From: Branchipolynoe longqiensis
Lineage: Eukaryota > Annelida > Polychaeta > Phyllodocida > Polynoidae
Direction: 5' to 3'
DNA length: 64,000 nt
Assembly (NCBI GenBank): GCA_030323885.1
Contig: CM059198.1
Location: forward strand, 63,514,917-63,578,916
Shown: piece by piece, positions 9,885 through 20,948 of the stretch
Position numbering within the stretch: the stretch's first letter is position 1
Layout of the letters: every line of letters starts with the position of its first letter
Notes under the pieces: generated by a model
The model's input: only the letters and a program-made list of their open reading frames with translations
Told to the model about the DNA's origin: nothing
Database searches by the model: none
Program-made: the position numbers and the translations under genes

Positions 9885-10409
9885 TTGATGTGCGAAAAGG
9901 AAGAAGGCAAGGCGGGGGTGGAAAAAGGAGGCGTTTATTGAGGTGCCTCTGGCAACATAGGGGGTAAACATGGCAACAGTGATCAAGCAGGTAGATGGTA
10001 CAGGGAAGGTAAGGCTGAGACAACATGGCACAGTGATCAAGCAGGTAGATGGTACAGGGAAGGTAAGGCTCATGAGGAGCAGATAAATGAACAACAGAGT
10101 CTATAACAGGGCTCATCCGGAGCAGAGATAGAAGTTCAGGTGAGGGGAGGGGGCGCCGAGGAGCCCTCCACGGGCAGAGCGTGGAGGAGGGCTGGAAGGC
10201 GAATGACTGAGAGAGGCCGGTGGGCGGCCTTATAAGGGAGGGGAGGAGGGCGGTGACAGGTGAGGTGCGAAAGCAAGGCGGGGGGAGGGGGAGGAGGAAA
10301 GCTGAGAGGCGGGCGTCGCGCGAGGTGAGAATGCTGCGCGACGCCGGGGAGGCGGGGGGAGGGTCTCTTCCTCTCCACACATCAAGCGCAATGCTTCGCA
10401 TTACGACCA
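9885..10409 (-). mobile_element. LTR-A, solo-LTR-like repeat copy 1
   Basis: About 525 bp shared with 36010-36552. Read on the minus strand it has a TATA-like CCCTTATAAGGCCGCCC, then some 300 bp downstream an AATAAACGCCTCC poly(A) signal, the order expected of an LTR. A 50-bp motif (CAGGTAGATGGTACAGGG) is duplicated inside. No internal retroelement genes flank it. Exact ends and target duplication could not be fixed. Confidence 0.6.
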
Positions 10410-10575
10410 AATCTGACATTTTGGGTTTCAAAGCTGACTTTTCAGGTTTAAAGCTGATATACTGGAATTTCAAAGCTGGCATTTTGGATTTTAAAGGTGA
10501 CATTTCGGGGGTTTAAAGCTGATATTTTGGTGTAAATAAAGCGGACATGTTGGTATAAATAAAGCTGACATGCGC
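10410..10575. repeat. 23-bp satellite, segment 4
   Basis: Final stretch of the array, after the LTR-A copy; it ends at GACATGCGCGGA. Confidence 0.85.
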
Positions 10576-11039
10576 GGACTTATTATTGCAACTTTCCTGA
10601 TTCGATTTAATTTGATTGACAGGCGATGTTATTGTTCAATGTTGATGCATACGCATCAACGGTTAGGCAGTCTACCTCTTATCGACAACACACCAGTTTC
10701 CCCATCTGGCAAACCAACCAATCATCTGCCACTGTGCCAGTGATTTCTGCCAGTGCCAGGGATTTACTGCTTAAATATTTTACACTCCGCCACATCAGAT
10801 AATCGTTAAGGAATCCTCTTGAAATTTTCATCTCGATGACGCAAATTGACGAATTAGGGCGACGCTTAAAGAGTTTTTTTGCGGGAAAATATGTGTGAGT
10901 GTCTGCTCCATTGTGGCATTGTCGTCTGGCCTGATTTCCGCTCCTCCCCGGCTGGTGTTATTGCTGCTTTCCGGTGTTATTACTTGTTAAACGGTGTTTG
11001 GATGAGTTTTCACCGTTCATAGAATGAAGTCTGATCACA
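10576..11039. other. unassigned sequence with a short hairpin
   Basis: No coding region seen. A perfect 8-bp-arm inverted repeat GTTGATGC-ATAC-GCATCAAC lies at about 10639-10658. Confidence 0.45.
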
Positions 11040-11197
11040 CAATATATTGCCGGCATTATATATAGGATGTATAATTTATTATCCAGATATAAATAGGTGG
11101 AGTTGTAGCCCGATTAGTATTATTATTCTACTCGCTTGTATTATGTCCAATCGTTGACTTGCCTGCATTTGCCACGTGTTGCCTATATATTGAATGT

Positions 11198-11241
<44 letters not shown>

Positions 11242-11410
11242 GTATATATATATATATAGAATGTATAATTTATTATGCATATATAAAAGGGGTGGAGCTC
11301 TAACCTAATAATTATGATTATTATTATTTATTATTACTTCTTATGTCTTCTTATTATTACTTCTTAAGTCCAATCATTGACTTGCCAGTATTTGCGCCGG
11401 TGTTGCCGAC
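11040..11410. repeat. direct-repeat pair flanking (TA)n
   Basis: Two related ~130-150-bp blocks (about 11065-11190 and 11257-11407). Each has GTATAATTTATTAT, a TATA-like element, then GTCCAATC-TTGACTTGCC and a GTGTTGCC end. They are separated by a ~60-bp (TA)n tract (about 11200-11260). A third, weaker relative lies near 18130-18235. Could be a tandem MITE or LTR-like unit. Confidence 0.5.
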
Positions 11411-11565
11411 ATGAGCGCTACCACAGGTCAGTTCTGGCTTGTGCGTGTGCCGGGCAGTCATTCTCAGCCCCGATTTCAAACTTTTACCGGTATTATGCTT
11501 AGCCATGACGCAAATAAAGTGTCCTACCCATCACCTCCTTGTCTCTCTCCTTTTATCGTAACCCA

Positions 11566-11599
<34 letters not shown>
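11411..11599. other. unassigned sequence ending in (AT)n
   Basis: The 70-residue open frame from the ATG at 11411 runs into a (TA)n microsatellite at 11567-11598 and is not credible as a gene. Confidence 0.45.
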
Positions 11600-11607
<8 letters not shown>

Positions 11608-11925
11608 TTCGACCCCATATTAGCAGTAGAGGTGAAGCTTGATAAACGAAATGAGCAGATAAAGTCTTAATTTAGAAACCATATATATTGTTGATATACG
11701 TCTAAATATTTAGCCGCTACTGTTGAGTTAAACAACATATAATAAAACATGTAGCTTAATGGACGTTAAAAGTTAAATCCACAGTATTCTGTGGTCGCCA
11801 TCTTGTCTTTTGCATTCTCTCCCATTTCACCAACTCTGTTCTGATTATAACTAGCCATTTGATACTGGAACCAGGAATTCCACTTCAAGTTACATACTAA
11901 AGCTTTGCCAGTATTTAGACTGTTG
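11600..11925. mobile_element. MITE-2 relic
   Basis: Shares the MITE-2 interior (GCCATCTTGTCTTTTGCATT, CCCATTTCACCAACTCTG) with 55993-56412 and 39954-40318, but the terminal inverted repeats are eroded. Confidence 0.6.
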
Positions 11926-12202
11926 TATAATGTGTATACGTATAGGTAAGGAATGCAAGGAACGTGACCCGGGGTGCGTCCCGCGGGTGGTCACGTGACG
12001 TCGATAGCCCATGTGATCCATTTCTAAATAAAGTCAGTCATTGTACAAGACGTGGTCTACAAACACTTCATAGACTACATTGTCATTCACCCTTACTGCA
12101 GGCATTGGGGTCGAACTGTTATGTAACCCGATACCAGCTTCAAAAGAAGTGTGCTTTTTTTACTTGCGCAAATTCGCTCAAATTGTCTGATGTAAAGATA
12201 AC

Positions 12203-12510
12203 ATGTTGTTGTTGAAGATTTATACTGCCTATCATGGATAAGCCCGAATAGGCTTGTTTTCACCATTATACAGTTTGTGGATAGAAAGCTCGAGCCTACA
12301 CTTTTACCGACCCAAGGGATGTTTAGCCTCCCACACCACATAGACATGGTATGAGAGCAACTGGCCTTTGATGTCGCTGTAAGTTATACACAGTGGTGGA
12401 AATCCAAATTGGCAGAGGTGGGGGCATGGGGAATTGAACCACCGACCTTCAGATTAGGAGTCTGACATAGAAAAAAGTCAGACACTCTAACCACTCCGCC
12501 ACAGAGAAAA
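12203..12510 (-). mobile_element. SINE-B copy, full length
   Basis: Second SINE family, ~305 bp. The tRNA-like head (GGCGGAGTGGTTAGAGTGTC, then GACTCCTAATCTG and the B box GGTTCGATTCC) resembles a tRNA with a CCT anticodon. The conserved body contains GCTCTGCCAATTTGGATTTC and GGGAGGTTAAAAATCCCTTG. The family tail is AACAACAAC. This copy is on the minus strand with its tail at the left. Confidence 0.85.
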
Positions 12511-12584
12511 GTGAGAAGCAGGTGAGACCAGAGACGACAGTTAGAATGGAAATCAGATCGGAATGAGGGGGCGGGAAATAGGAT

Positions 12585-12780
12585 CAGTCACATTATCCTG
12601 GTACTGAGCCAACCAGTCCTTGCCCTACCCTATTAATGCTGAGCACCAGGCTAGGAAGCGACGAGTAGCAATTTTTAAGTCATCGGTTTAACTCGACCAG
12701 CGTTCGAACCCATGGCTTCGAATCCCACGATCCACCATAACGGGAGATGGACGCTCAACTCACTCGGCCATCCCTTCTGG
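12585..12780 (-). mobile_element. SINE-A fragment (head half)
   Basis: Minus-strand SINE-A carrying the tRNA-like head at its right end (TCACTCGGCCATCCC) and the central body. The 3' tail is missing. Confidence 0.7.
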
Positions 12781-12844
12781 TTTTCCTCACATCAGTGATA
12801 ATGAATGACCAGTCCTTGCAGCCTACATAATATTATGCCCAATA

Positions 12845-13190
12845 TTAAAGTTGCATAGTCCGATGGTTTTGAGTTTCTGACATTTTTCTGAGATAAGTAT
12901 ATTAAATTGATCATTATAATCTACCTTACTTTAGTTTGAAGTAACTTTTAATTGAAATGGCTACCTGTTGAGATATATGAAATTCAAACATTTGAAAATA
13001 ATGTTGCCAAAACTCTGATACCATAGACTTCTGCAGTAACAGGTTCTATTAAATTGACTCTGTGTTCCCTTCTATGTGGCAATAAATACTTAATAAGTGC
13101 ATCAGTATCTAAGTTAGATATGTAGAATCAAATCTAGAAAATGGTTTTGATTTTGAAAACTTGATGCTTCAGCAAACTATGCAGCTTTAA
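12845..13190. mobile_element. MITE-1, full-length copy
   Basis: A ~346-bp element flanked by TTAA on both sides (12845-12848, 13187-13190). Short inverted termini AGTTGCATAGTCCGATG and AGCTGCATAGTTTGC. No coding capacity. TTAA duplication is typical of piggyBac- and Kolobok-mobilised elements (family knowledge); no transposase is present here. Confidence 0.75.
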
Positions 13191-13498
13191 CCCTCGTACC
13201 AGGATATATTCAAATGGCTATCCCTTTTAAAACGACGATTTGTTAGTGAAGATCCGAAGAAAAACTAAATTCTGGTTGTACCTGAGTAGAGAGTCGCAAG
13301 GTCAGTTCAGTTGGGGTCACAACGGGGTCAAAAGGTTGGTCACTATGAAGTTGATCTTGATGAAATGACGCCTAGATAGGAGGAGCTGTCTGTGCTACAA
13401 AGTAGGCGTACTCCCAACAGTGTTTTATTTCACAGGCATTTGATCTTTTTGCGATTTGTTATTTTCCTTTGATTCGACAACGCCATAATCGTAGGAGG
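13191..13498. other. no recognised feature
   Basis: Unique-looking sequence between a MITE and a SINE. Nothing recognisable. Confidence 0.4.
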
Positions 13499-13815
13499 GA
13501 AAACTTGGTGGCCGAATCGGTGTAGGGCGGGCCTCGCGTGTGAGAGATCGGGAGCTTTGTTCCAGGTCAAGTCCAACCAATGACTTATAAAAATTGATAC
13601 TTGTTGCTTCCTAGCCTGGCGCTTGACATCAATAGAATAGGACAAGGATTGGTTGGCTCAGTGTCAGGATAATGTGACTGAGTGGGATATCAGGTAATGG
13701 TGCTTGGTCTTCTTGGGATGCAGCACTATAAAGTTCCCATGACTGCACACTGCCACATAAGTCACTATCTGTCCTGATATGACCTTAGATGATATTAGTA
13801 CATAAAGCAACAACA
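13499..13815 (+). mobile_element. SINE-A copy
   Basis: Head TGGCCGAATCGGTGTAGGGC at the left, typical body, and the GATATGACCTTAGATG 3' block followed by CAACAACAGACAAAC. The middle is somewhat shortened. Confidence 0.75.
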
Positions 13816-14069
13816 GACAAACATGCAGGAGAAATAAGTATCTCACAGTGAAGAAGACCAATTTTCCACGAATGATAATTGCTTAAACAATTCATGTCCA
13901 AAACAAATACAAATATATCCTAGCACTTTGGTGTGTTCTGCTAATAGAAAATGTTATTATCATTCACTTATTTCAGAGGAGCAAACATATGGTATATGTC
14001 CCAATAGACGTGCACTGCGCGAGTGCAGACACATGGATGCGCATCTATTCAAAGTTAAAGAATTTCATG

Positions 14070-14232
14070 GATTTGTTTTTGTTGTGCTGTTGAAATAAAG
14101 TGGGATTGTCTCATTGTATGTGCATTCAGTCTGAATATGATTGTAAATTATTATTAGTTTTTGTCGTGCCTCTGAAATAATGTGGGATTGTCTTATTTTA
14201 TGTGCATTCAGTCTGAATATGATCGTGAATGT
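14070..14232. repeat. tandem duplication, ~85-bp unit
   Basis: Two adjacent copies share GTGGGATTGTCT, TGTGCATTCAGTCTGAATAT and a GAAATAA lead. The sequence after it (to about 14470) is unassigned. Confidence 0.7.
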
Positions 14233-14471
14233 GTGCATGCTTTCAATCTTGAAATGGGGGGCGGGGGGTGCTTCCATTGGGTAGCGTACTTCTATTGGGA
14301 CATATATATATATGGTATATCATTATTGTTACGTCAGCAGTTCCCACTAATGGAGGGTGGAACCCAGGTTGAGTATGGGTAAGGAAAAGGGGAAAAGAGT
14401 AGGGAACAAGCGAGAAACCAGGACAGATGTGCAGGAGGGCAATATAGTGCAATAATATAGAACTAACACGG

Positions 14472-14984
14472 TGTAAAAGCTAAGGCTCCAATCTGTGGTT
14501 GTGTAGGCAGGCTATAGTAAAATCAATACAGGCAAAGAGAAAGAAAGAGTATAAAGTGTAATGAAGAAGACAGAGTCAAACCCTCTGGTTTATTATTTAT
14601 AAGGTTACATGGGTTCATTGTAGCGTATCACCCCACCCCTTCCCCCCAATGGAAAACAAGCATCCTTGGCCCTACCAATATGGATCCAGCATTCCTCGTC
14701 CACATGGCTACCAGTTGTCTGCCCACCACCACCAAGCTGTATGTCCCCATGGCCACCACCAACCTTGACCTTTGAGTGTGGTGATCCCTATCCCAGCAGA
14801 GGAGGTAGGCCCTGAATGCAATCACACCCAGACCTGCCAGTACCACTATGTCTATTTACATCCCACTCAGGCACCACCAGCACCTACATATATAAATATA
14901 TACATACATGTGCCTGCTCACATACACCGATCAGTAATAGAACATTTGCATTCCCCCTATGCCGTATATCGGAATATTTTACTA
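14472..14984 (-). mobile_element. LTR-B, solo-LTR-like repeat copy 1
   Basis: A ~510-bp repeat, inverted relative to 46339-46850. On the minus strand it has TTATAAATAATAAACC, combining a TATA-like and a poly(A)-like signal, and ends GCTTTTACA. The other copy begins TGTGAAATATT, so the pair suggests TG...CA termini. No retroelement genes adjoin it. Confidence 0.55.
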
Positions 14985-15635
14985 CCGTATATGAATCTCT
15001 CAGAATCCAACTCCAATTCTTTATGTTAGCACTACCATTGGTAATTCGCAGTGGGAGGAGAGGTAATAGGGTCATCTCGATTTTGTTTGTTGGACACTGT
15101 CCAGCGACCAGTCAACTTTTGGCTACATTACACCACCTATGCTGCCTCCTAGCATTCTCTCCGGACTCCTCCAGGGCCTTACGTCCACACTTGGCACCAC
15201 CTGTCAGGTCTTGCCTGCACCTGACACTATACTGTTGTGTTGCCACCTAGCGGGTTCTGTCCTCCAAGGGCCATATGTATGGGGCAGTGTTAGCAAGCCA
15301 AAACGGGTTTGGACGGGATTTCTAGTTTAGTGGCGAAAAGTTGCTATATATGGAGCAGTGTTATGGAAACGCCGCGAGTTTAAGGTTGGGTAGGCTAACA
15401 CCACTCCGTACCAGGTTTAAGGGTGGTGTTAGGTGCCGATTAGGCCCAAATCTATTCAATGCTATCATATTTGACAGAATTACATACTCAAAAAGTGAAA
15501 TTTGATCAAATTAACCCTAAAATCGAAGCGATATTAATGCCGCAGGTACATCGACGGCGATATTCATACTGTCAAATGTAAACAAAACAAATCGCCGCCG
15601 CCACCAGAATAACATTAAAAGAAAGTGAAATTTGG
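14985..15635. other. unassigned sequence
   Basis: No convincing coding region. The block AAATCGAAGC-ATATTAA-GCCGC at about 15521-15544 recurs at about 15841-15865, bracketing the GC-rich LTR-A piece. Confidence 0.4.
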
Positions 15636-15639
15636 CCAA

Positions 15640-15840
15640 ATTGGTCGTAATGCGAAGCATTACGTTTGATGCGAGGGAAGGGAGAGACCCTCCCCCGCCG
15701 CTGTGGCGCTGCCTACTCACCTCGGCCGAGCCCCGGCTCGCCCCCCCCCTCTCTCCTGCCATTTCTTTGTTCTGGCGCTCACGCCTCACCCGACGCCCGC
15801 TGCTCGCCACATCTCACCCTCCCCCGGGCCGCTAAACCAG
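15640..15840 (+). mobile_element. LTR-A fragment
   Basis: Opposite-orientation, truncated copy of LTR-A starting TTGGTCGTAATGCGAAGC and keeping only the GC-rich 5' part. It lacks the TATA and AATAAA parts. Confidence 0.55.
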
Positions 15841-15924
15841 AAATCGAAGCAATATTAACGCCGCCACCAAATTTTGGTCAAATAAACCGATAATCAAACC
15901 GATATTAAATATTGTGAAATAGCA

Positions 15925-16222
15925 GTGCTTGCCGGGAACAGGCTCAGAGGGATTTACCAAATCTATAAATAACTGCTAGGATAGCTAACGCCACCGTGCT
16001 TTGGAGCCGTACATACCCAGTGACCCATTTCCCAACACCGGCATTAGCTAACCAGAACGCGGTCCTTAACACCATAGCCGTTAAATAATTCTTCATGCAT
16101 ACGGCCCCTGGTGCTGATGTAAGAGCATGCACTACACTGAATGGTCAGCCACTGCTTGTACACGAACCTGTGAAGTCACGCTGACCACCGGATTTTGCAG
16201 CCGCCCACCCCTGAGCTACAAA
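15925..16222 (-). mobile_element. SINE-C candidate (tRNA-like head)
   Basis: On the minus strand, GTAGCTCAGGGGTGGGCGGC resembles a tRNA A-box region, with a partial B box CAGGTTCGTGT about 35 bp later. The downstream body matches no other copy in this window. Could equally be a decayed tRNA pseudogene. Confidence 0.4.
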
Positions 16223-16369
16223 ACGACTAGTCCAGCGATAGGATTGAAAGTGCCGAGTGATTTTATTTGTCCTTATGCTGTCATTGAATTGAATGAAGTA
16301 ATTTATACCACTTCCGTCTCCTCGTGTGAATTACTGATTTCAACCAATTATGCTGGTTCAATAAGTTTG

Positions 16370-16705
16370 TTTGTTGTTGTTTTACATCCTAGCAACATCT
16401 AAGGTCATATCAGGATGGGTACTGACTTGTGACAGTGTGCACTCCTGGCGACTTTATAGTGCTGCCCCACTGGGAGACCAGGCTGCCAGCACCATGACCT
16501 GATATCCCACTCAGTCACATTATCCTGACACTGAGCTAGCCAGTCCCTGCCATATCCTAATAATGCCGAGCGCCTGGCTAGGAAGCGACAGGTATCAATT
16601 TTTAAGTCATTGGTTTGACTTGACCAGGGTTCGAACTCACGATCCCACAGTCTACCAACATGGGAGACGGACGCTCTAACTCATTCAGCCATCCCGTCTG
16701 GTCTG
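16370..16705 (-). mobile_element. SINE-A copy, full length
   Basis: Complete copy read right to left: head at about 16640-16705 (GAGTTAGAGCGTCCGTCTCC, GGGTTCG), body, and tail at 16366-16395 beginning GTTTGTTTGTTGTTG on the plus strand. Confidence 0.85.
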
Positions 16706-17604
16706 GTTCAATACGCAATTCGCTCCATGGTTTCAACTTTCAGAGATGGCCATTGTGGGCGCTATTATTTGTTTGCCTTCATCCACAAGCACAGGGCTAA
16801 GCGGCTTTCCTTCCTACCTCTCCAACTTATCAGCCTCCTCGCCGAAGCCATAAGCCTTTGACCGTGAAACAGGATATTGAATGTTAAAGTGATTCATAGA
16901 GGAGGGGATGCCAAGAAATGTCTTTATTTTTTTTATTAAAAAAATGTAAAATATGACAGAATTTTGTTTGGTATAAGGTGTCTTATGCAAATGTTGTTCG
17001 AGTAAGGTTCTAGAAGGTGTTAGGTGGTGCTGTTGGAGCTGCCTGGAATACATCTAGGTCTGTATTACAGGAGGTGCAATGGTCAGCTTAGGAAGTATAT
17101 AACTGGGCCGCTTTCAACTAGGTGCCTCAGAGAAACTCAAAATGTTCCGCTACTCTTAACGGCATTTAAGCAGTTGGGTGCCTCGAAAATGGTGCCCTCT
17201 ATAGCGGGCATTTCCTGCAGCAATTTGCAATTGAAAGAGCAGTTCTGATTGGCTGACACTCATAGCCAATTTGGGGGTGTTATCACCTCCTACTCGAAAA
17301 GCGTGATGGCACGGAGTCAACTTTGAGGCACAAGTTGAACGCAAATTGGCAAAAGAGATGTAGCGGAGGTGTCTCGGAGTCGATTCCGAGGCATTCTCTG
17401 AAAGCGATGCTGATGGCAGGTCTGGTAGAGGCCAGTTGGTCCCAGGATTTTTTTATTAAATATATGTGAAGCGGCAAGAAATTCCTGACTAGCCATAACA
17501 CAAAGGTCACAAGGCCTCAGATACTGTGGCATATGACCTTCTTACTTATATCATTGTCAACATCTCAATAAAATGGGCATGTATGCTGGAGCTAGATATT
17601 CACG
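16706..17604. other. no recognised feature
   Basis: Non-repetitive-looking stretch. The open frames (75 residues or less) overlap on both strands and lack domains. Nothing supported. Confidence 0.4.
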
Positions 17605-17880
17605 TGTGTGTTGGTGTTTTACATCCTAGCAACATCTCATGTCATGTCAGGACAGCTACTGACTTGGGACAGTGCACCCTAATAGTAACTATTTAGTGCT
17701 GCCCCAGTGGGAGATCAGGCTGCCGGTGCCATGACCCGATATCCCACACAGTCATATTATCCTCATACTGTGCTACCCGATCTGTGTCCTATCCTATTAA
17801 TGCTGAGCGCAAGGCTAGGTAGTGACAAGTATCAACTATATAAGTCATAGCTTTGACTCGACTGCGATTCTAACTCCCAA
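17605..17880 (-). mobile_element. SINE-A copy, diverged
   Basis: Tail at left (TTGGTGTTTTACATCCTAGC), body recognisable throughout; the head is eroded. Confidence 0.7.
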
Positions 17881-18597
17881 ACTTCCGCACAGGAAAGACC
17901 TATTCGTAGTTTCCCCCTAATCCTGTATCCAAAATTCTAAAATCCGAAAAGTTCTGATAGACAAAGTTCTTTCTTTTCTGCACGGCATGTAAATAAAGTG
18001 TCATGTTATTTACAGTTTTGTTTATCCCACTTAGTTGGGGTATTCATATGTTTATTCTGTAGTTGAAGTGTTAGGTTATGAGGTTCTGACCCACCCACAA
18101 TGGGGGTCTGAGGCATTGGGGTCCATGTATATAGATGTGTATCTATATCTGATGTATAATGTATTATGTGAGTATAAATATATAAAGGGAATATTACTTA
18201 TTACTATGATTATTGTTATCCTCTGTAATATACCACACTGTACCGGTGGTGCTATCTCAGCCCACCTCGCCTCGACCGGATGTTGACCAGTGTTAGTCGC
18301 ACCGGAGCATTCTTTTTCTTTTTTTACTGGCATAAAATAATTTAAAAAATAGCCACTCTATTCTTATTTTCTCTTTGTTTGCTAAGGAGGGACCTGTGGA
18401 TTTTCGACTAAGTACAATCAAGGCTAATCCATGTGAGGTGGCTATTTAATTTAAATTAGCTTAATAGGTTCAATTGCTTAGTTAATTGGCACGAGAACTT
18501 CGTCTAACACTTCAGAGAATCACTTCGAGGTGGAGGTCGGCTTTCCAACCGTCCTGCCCAGGTCAAACTAAATTCATTTTGAGAGGGTCTCAGACAC
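17881..18597. other. unassigned sequence
   Basis: Contains a weak relative of the 11-kb direct-repeat unit at about 18130-18235 (GATGTATAATGTATTATG, TATAAATATATAAAGGG). No gene seen. Confidence 0.4.
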
Positions 18598-19066
18598 ATC
18601 ATAATCATCATGCTGTCGGTCGCGATGCAACAAAGACTGCTTACATTACTTAACCCCCGCTCTCCATTTAGCTCTCTGCTGTGAGAGTGATGTCCATGAG
18701 TCGGTGTTAATGTCTCTCAGCTTCAGGTTTTACATTTCATGAAAGCTGCCTGCAAAAGTCTTGAAGTGCTGCTGGCTTTTGCAAGTTACCAGTGGCACTC
18801 TCTCGGGGAGCAAATAGAGGTTTCACACTGGCAGCAACGTGTCAGGACAGGCACAAAACTATTTGTCCCTGCAGTGGTTGGTCGGGAGATGTTGGGAGTT
18901 CTATACATCAACCGCCCTTAATGCTGCCACAGTGACATGGTTGTCTGTTTAGGGTTTGCTCCCTTAGCCTTCGGTTCTGTCAAGAACCTGTACCACAAGG
19001 CAGTGGTTTACAACTCTGCAGGGCAGGGGCATCAAACTCCCTGAGGTGTTGCAATACACAAGGTCT
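18598..19066 (-). pseudogene. LINE-2 3' end, internally deleted
   Basis: Shares its left part (CATGCTGTCGGTCGCGATGC, then the end of the ORF2 C-terminus) and its right part (from TTCATGAAAGCTGCCTGCAA on) with 37693-38352. It lacks the ~200 bp that lie between them there (about 37829-38027). The junction reads CAGGTTTT/ACATTTCATG. The 60-residue plus-strand open frame at 18739-18921 is antisense to the element and is not a gene. Confidence 0.7.
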
Positions 19067-19259
19067 GTTTATTTAATCAATCATCGACACAAAATTACGA
19101 ATCGTCGTTAAATAAAACAAAGTTATCTTACAAGTGCCCGACACCAATGTTAAGACATTATTGAAAGCTTATCTATCTTCAACAAAGCCAGTTCACCCGG
19201 CAAAGACAAATTTGTATCTAGATTTCATTATACATCTCCAACATAAATTTCCGAAACAT

Positions 19260-19613
19260 TTAAAGTTGCATAGTCCGATGCTTTTGAGTTTTTGCTATTT
19301 TTGGAGATAAATATATTATACTAATCGTTATAATCTACTTTACTTTCGTTTTAAGTAACTTTAATTTTAAATTGCTAAGTTTGGAGATATTTGACATCAA
19401 AACATCACAAATTAATTTTGCAAGCATGCCAAAGCTCTGACACCATAGACTTCAGTAGTAAAGGTTTCTATTAATTGACTTATTATGACCTTCTATGCAG
19501 CAACAAATGCTTAATAAGTGCACCAATGTCTAAGTTGAATATATAGAATCAAATCTAGATAAGTGTTTTGGTTTTGAAAATTTGATGTTTTCATCGGCCT
19601 ATGCAACTTTTAA
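19260..19613. mobile_element. MITE-1 copy
   Basis: About 354 bp with TTAA at both edges and the MITE-1 termini AGTTGCATAGTCCGATG and AAGTTGCATAGGCCGATG. Interior collinear with the 12.8-kb copy. Confidence 0.75.
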
Positions 19614-19690
19614 CATTTACACCCGCAATAGCCTATGTCTACTTTTTGTGCTGGGGGGCCGTTAAACAAACAACCAAACAAACAAACAAA
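19614..19690. repeat. SINE-D tail fragment
   Basis: Short block with CTACTTTTTGTGCTGGGGG followed by ACAAACAAACAAAC. Its reverse complement recurs at about 40818-40870 inside a MITE-5 copy. Probably the 3' end of a further SINE. Confidence 0.45.
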
Positions 19691-19847
19691 CATAAATATA
19701 ACATGTTTAGACATGTATTGCACTTGAGTGCTCCTGTGTTATGCGCCTCTGTTCGAAAGTCAGTAAACAAAGTTGATGGCCAAGAACTCAGAATGCACGC
19801 CAAATTTAATATAGCATGATTTCACTTCCCGACATAGACAGTAATGT

Positions 19848-20180
19848 TTGTTGTTGTTCTACGTCCTAGCAATACCTAAGGTCATATCAGGACGGGTACC
19901 GACTTGTGACAGTGCGCACTCATGGCAACTTTATAGTGCTGTCCCACTGGGAAACCAGGCCGCCGGCACCATAACCTGGTATCCCACTCAGTCACATTAT
20001 CCTGACACTGAGCACACCAGTCCTTGCCCTGTCCTAATAATGCCGAGCGCCTGGCTAGGAAGCGACAAGTATCAATTTTAAAGTCATTGGTTTGACTCGA
20101 CCGGGACTCGAACCCACGACCCCACGATCTACCAGCACGGGAGACGGACGCTCTAACTCATTCGGCCATCCCGTCTGGTT
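19848..20180 (-). mobile_element. SINE-A copy, full length
   Basis: One of the best-preserved copies. The head at the right includes GGGTTCGAGTCCCGG-like B-box sequence and GTTAGAGCGTCCGTCTCCCG; the tail at the left is GTTTGTTGTTGTTC. Confidence 0.87.
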
Positions 20181-20294
20181 CATAGACAGTAATGTCAAAC
20201 TGAGGTAAAGTCGATTAAAACAACCGACACAATATATTTGCCTTTTAAAAAAACATGGCAGAAACTCAATACAATTAAACTATGCACCCTTTTC

Positions 20295-20548
20295 GTAGAT
20301 GGTGGGATTCGAACCCACAGGTTCAGGACTGGTCGAGTCAAACCAATGACTTAAAGACTGATACTTGTCGCTTCCTACCCATGCACTAAGCATTATTAGG
20401 ATAGGGCAGTGGCTCAGTGTCAGGACAATGTGACTGAGTGGGATATGAGGTCATGGTGCTGGTGGCCTGATCTCCCAGTGGGGCAGCACTATAAAGTCAC
20501 CATGAGTGTGCACTGTCACCAGTTGATACCCATCCTGATATTACTTCA
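20295..20548 (+). mobile_element. SINE-A copy leading into an amplified tail
   Basis: Body of a plus-strand SINE-A (head partly lost). Its 3' end merges into the 71-bp tandem array that follows. Confidence 0.75.
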
Positions 20549-20948
20549 GATGTTACCAGGACGTAAAACTCCACCAACGAACCAACCAACCAACAAATCG
20601 GTACCGTCCTGATATAACCTTCGATGTTGCCAGGATGTAAAACTCCAAAAACCAACCAACCAACAAATCGGTACCCGTCCTGATATGACCTTCGATGTTG
20701 CCAGGACGTAAAACTCCAACAACCAACCAACCAACAAATCGGTACCCGTCCTGATATGACCTTCAATGTTGCCAGGACGTAAAACTCCAACAACCAACCA
20801 ACAAATCGGTACCCGTCCTGATATGACCTTCGATGTTGCCAGGACGTCAAACTCCAACAACCAACCAACTAACTAACAAAGCAGTACCCGCCCTGATATG
20901 ACCTTCAATGTTGCCACGACGGTAAACTCCCCAACAACTAACCAATCA
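20549..20948 (+). repeat. 71-bp tandem array made of SINE-A tails
   Basis: Six units, each GATGTTGCCAGGACGTAAAA, CTCCAACAACCAACC, AACAAATCGGTACCCG, then CCTGATATGACCTTC. The unit is the 3' end of SINE-A repeated in register. The long minus-strand open frames here are by-products (71 bp is not a multiple of 3). A (GAATT)n tract follows at about 20983-21005. Confidence 0.88.

Noticed and set aside
18739..18921. 60-residue frame also present at 38030-38214
   Set aside because: It is antisense to the LINE-2 chimera, and differences between the copies change many residues, so it does not behave like a conserved protein.
20497..20868. 123- and 104-residue minus-strand frames with a repeated SGRVPICWLVG motif
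   Set aside because: Products of the 71-bp SINE-tail array, not a repeat protein.
20549..20948. CRISPR-like array
   Set aside because: Units are contiguous and without unique spacers, in a eukaryotic SINE context.
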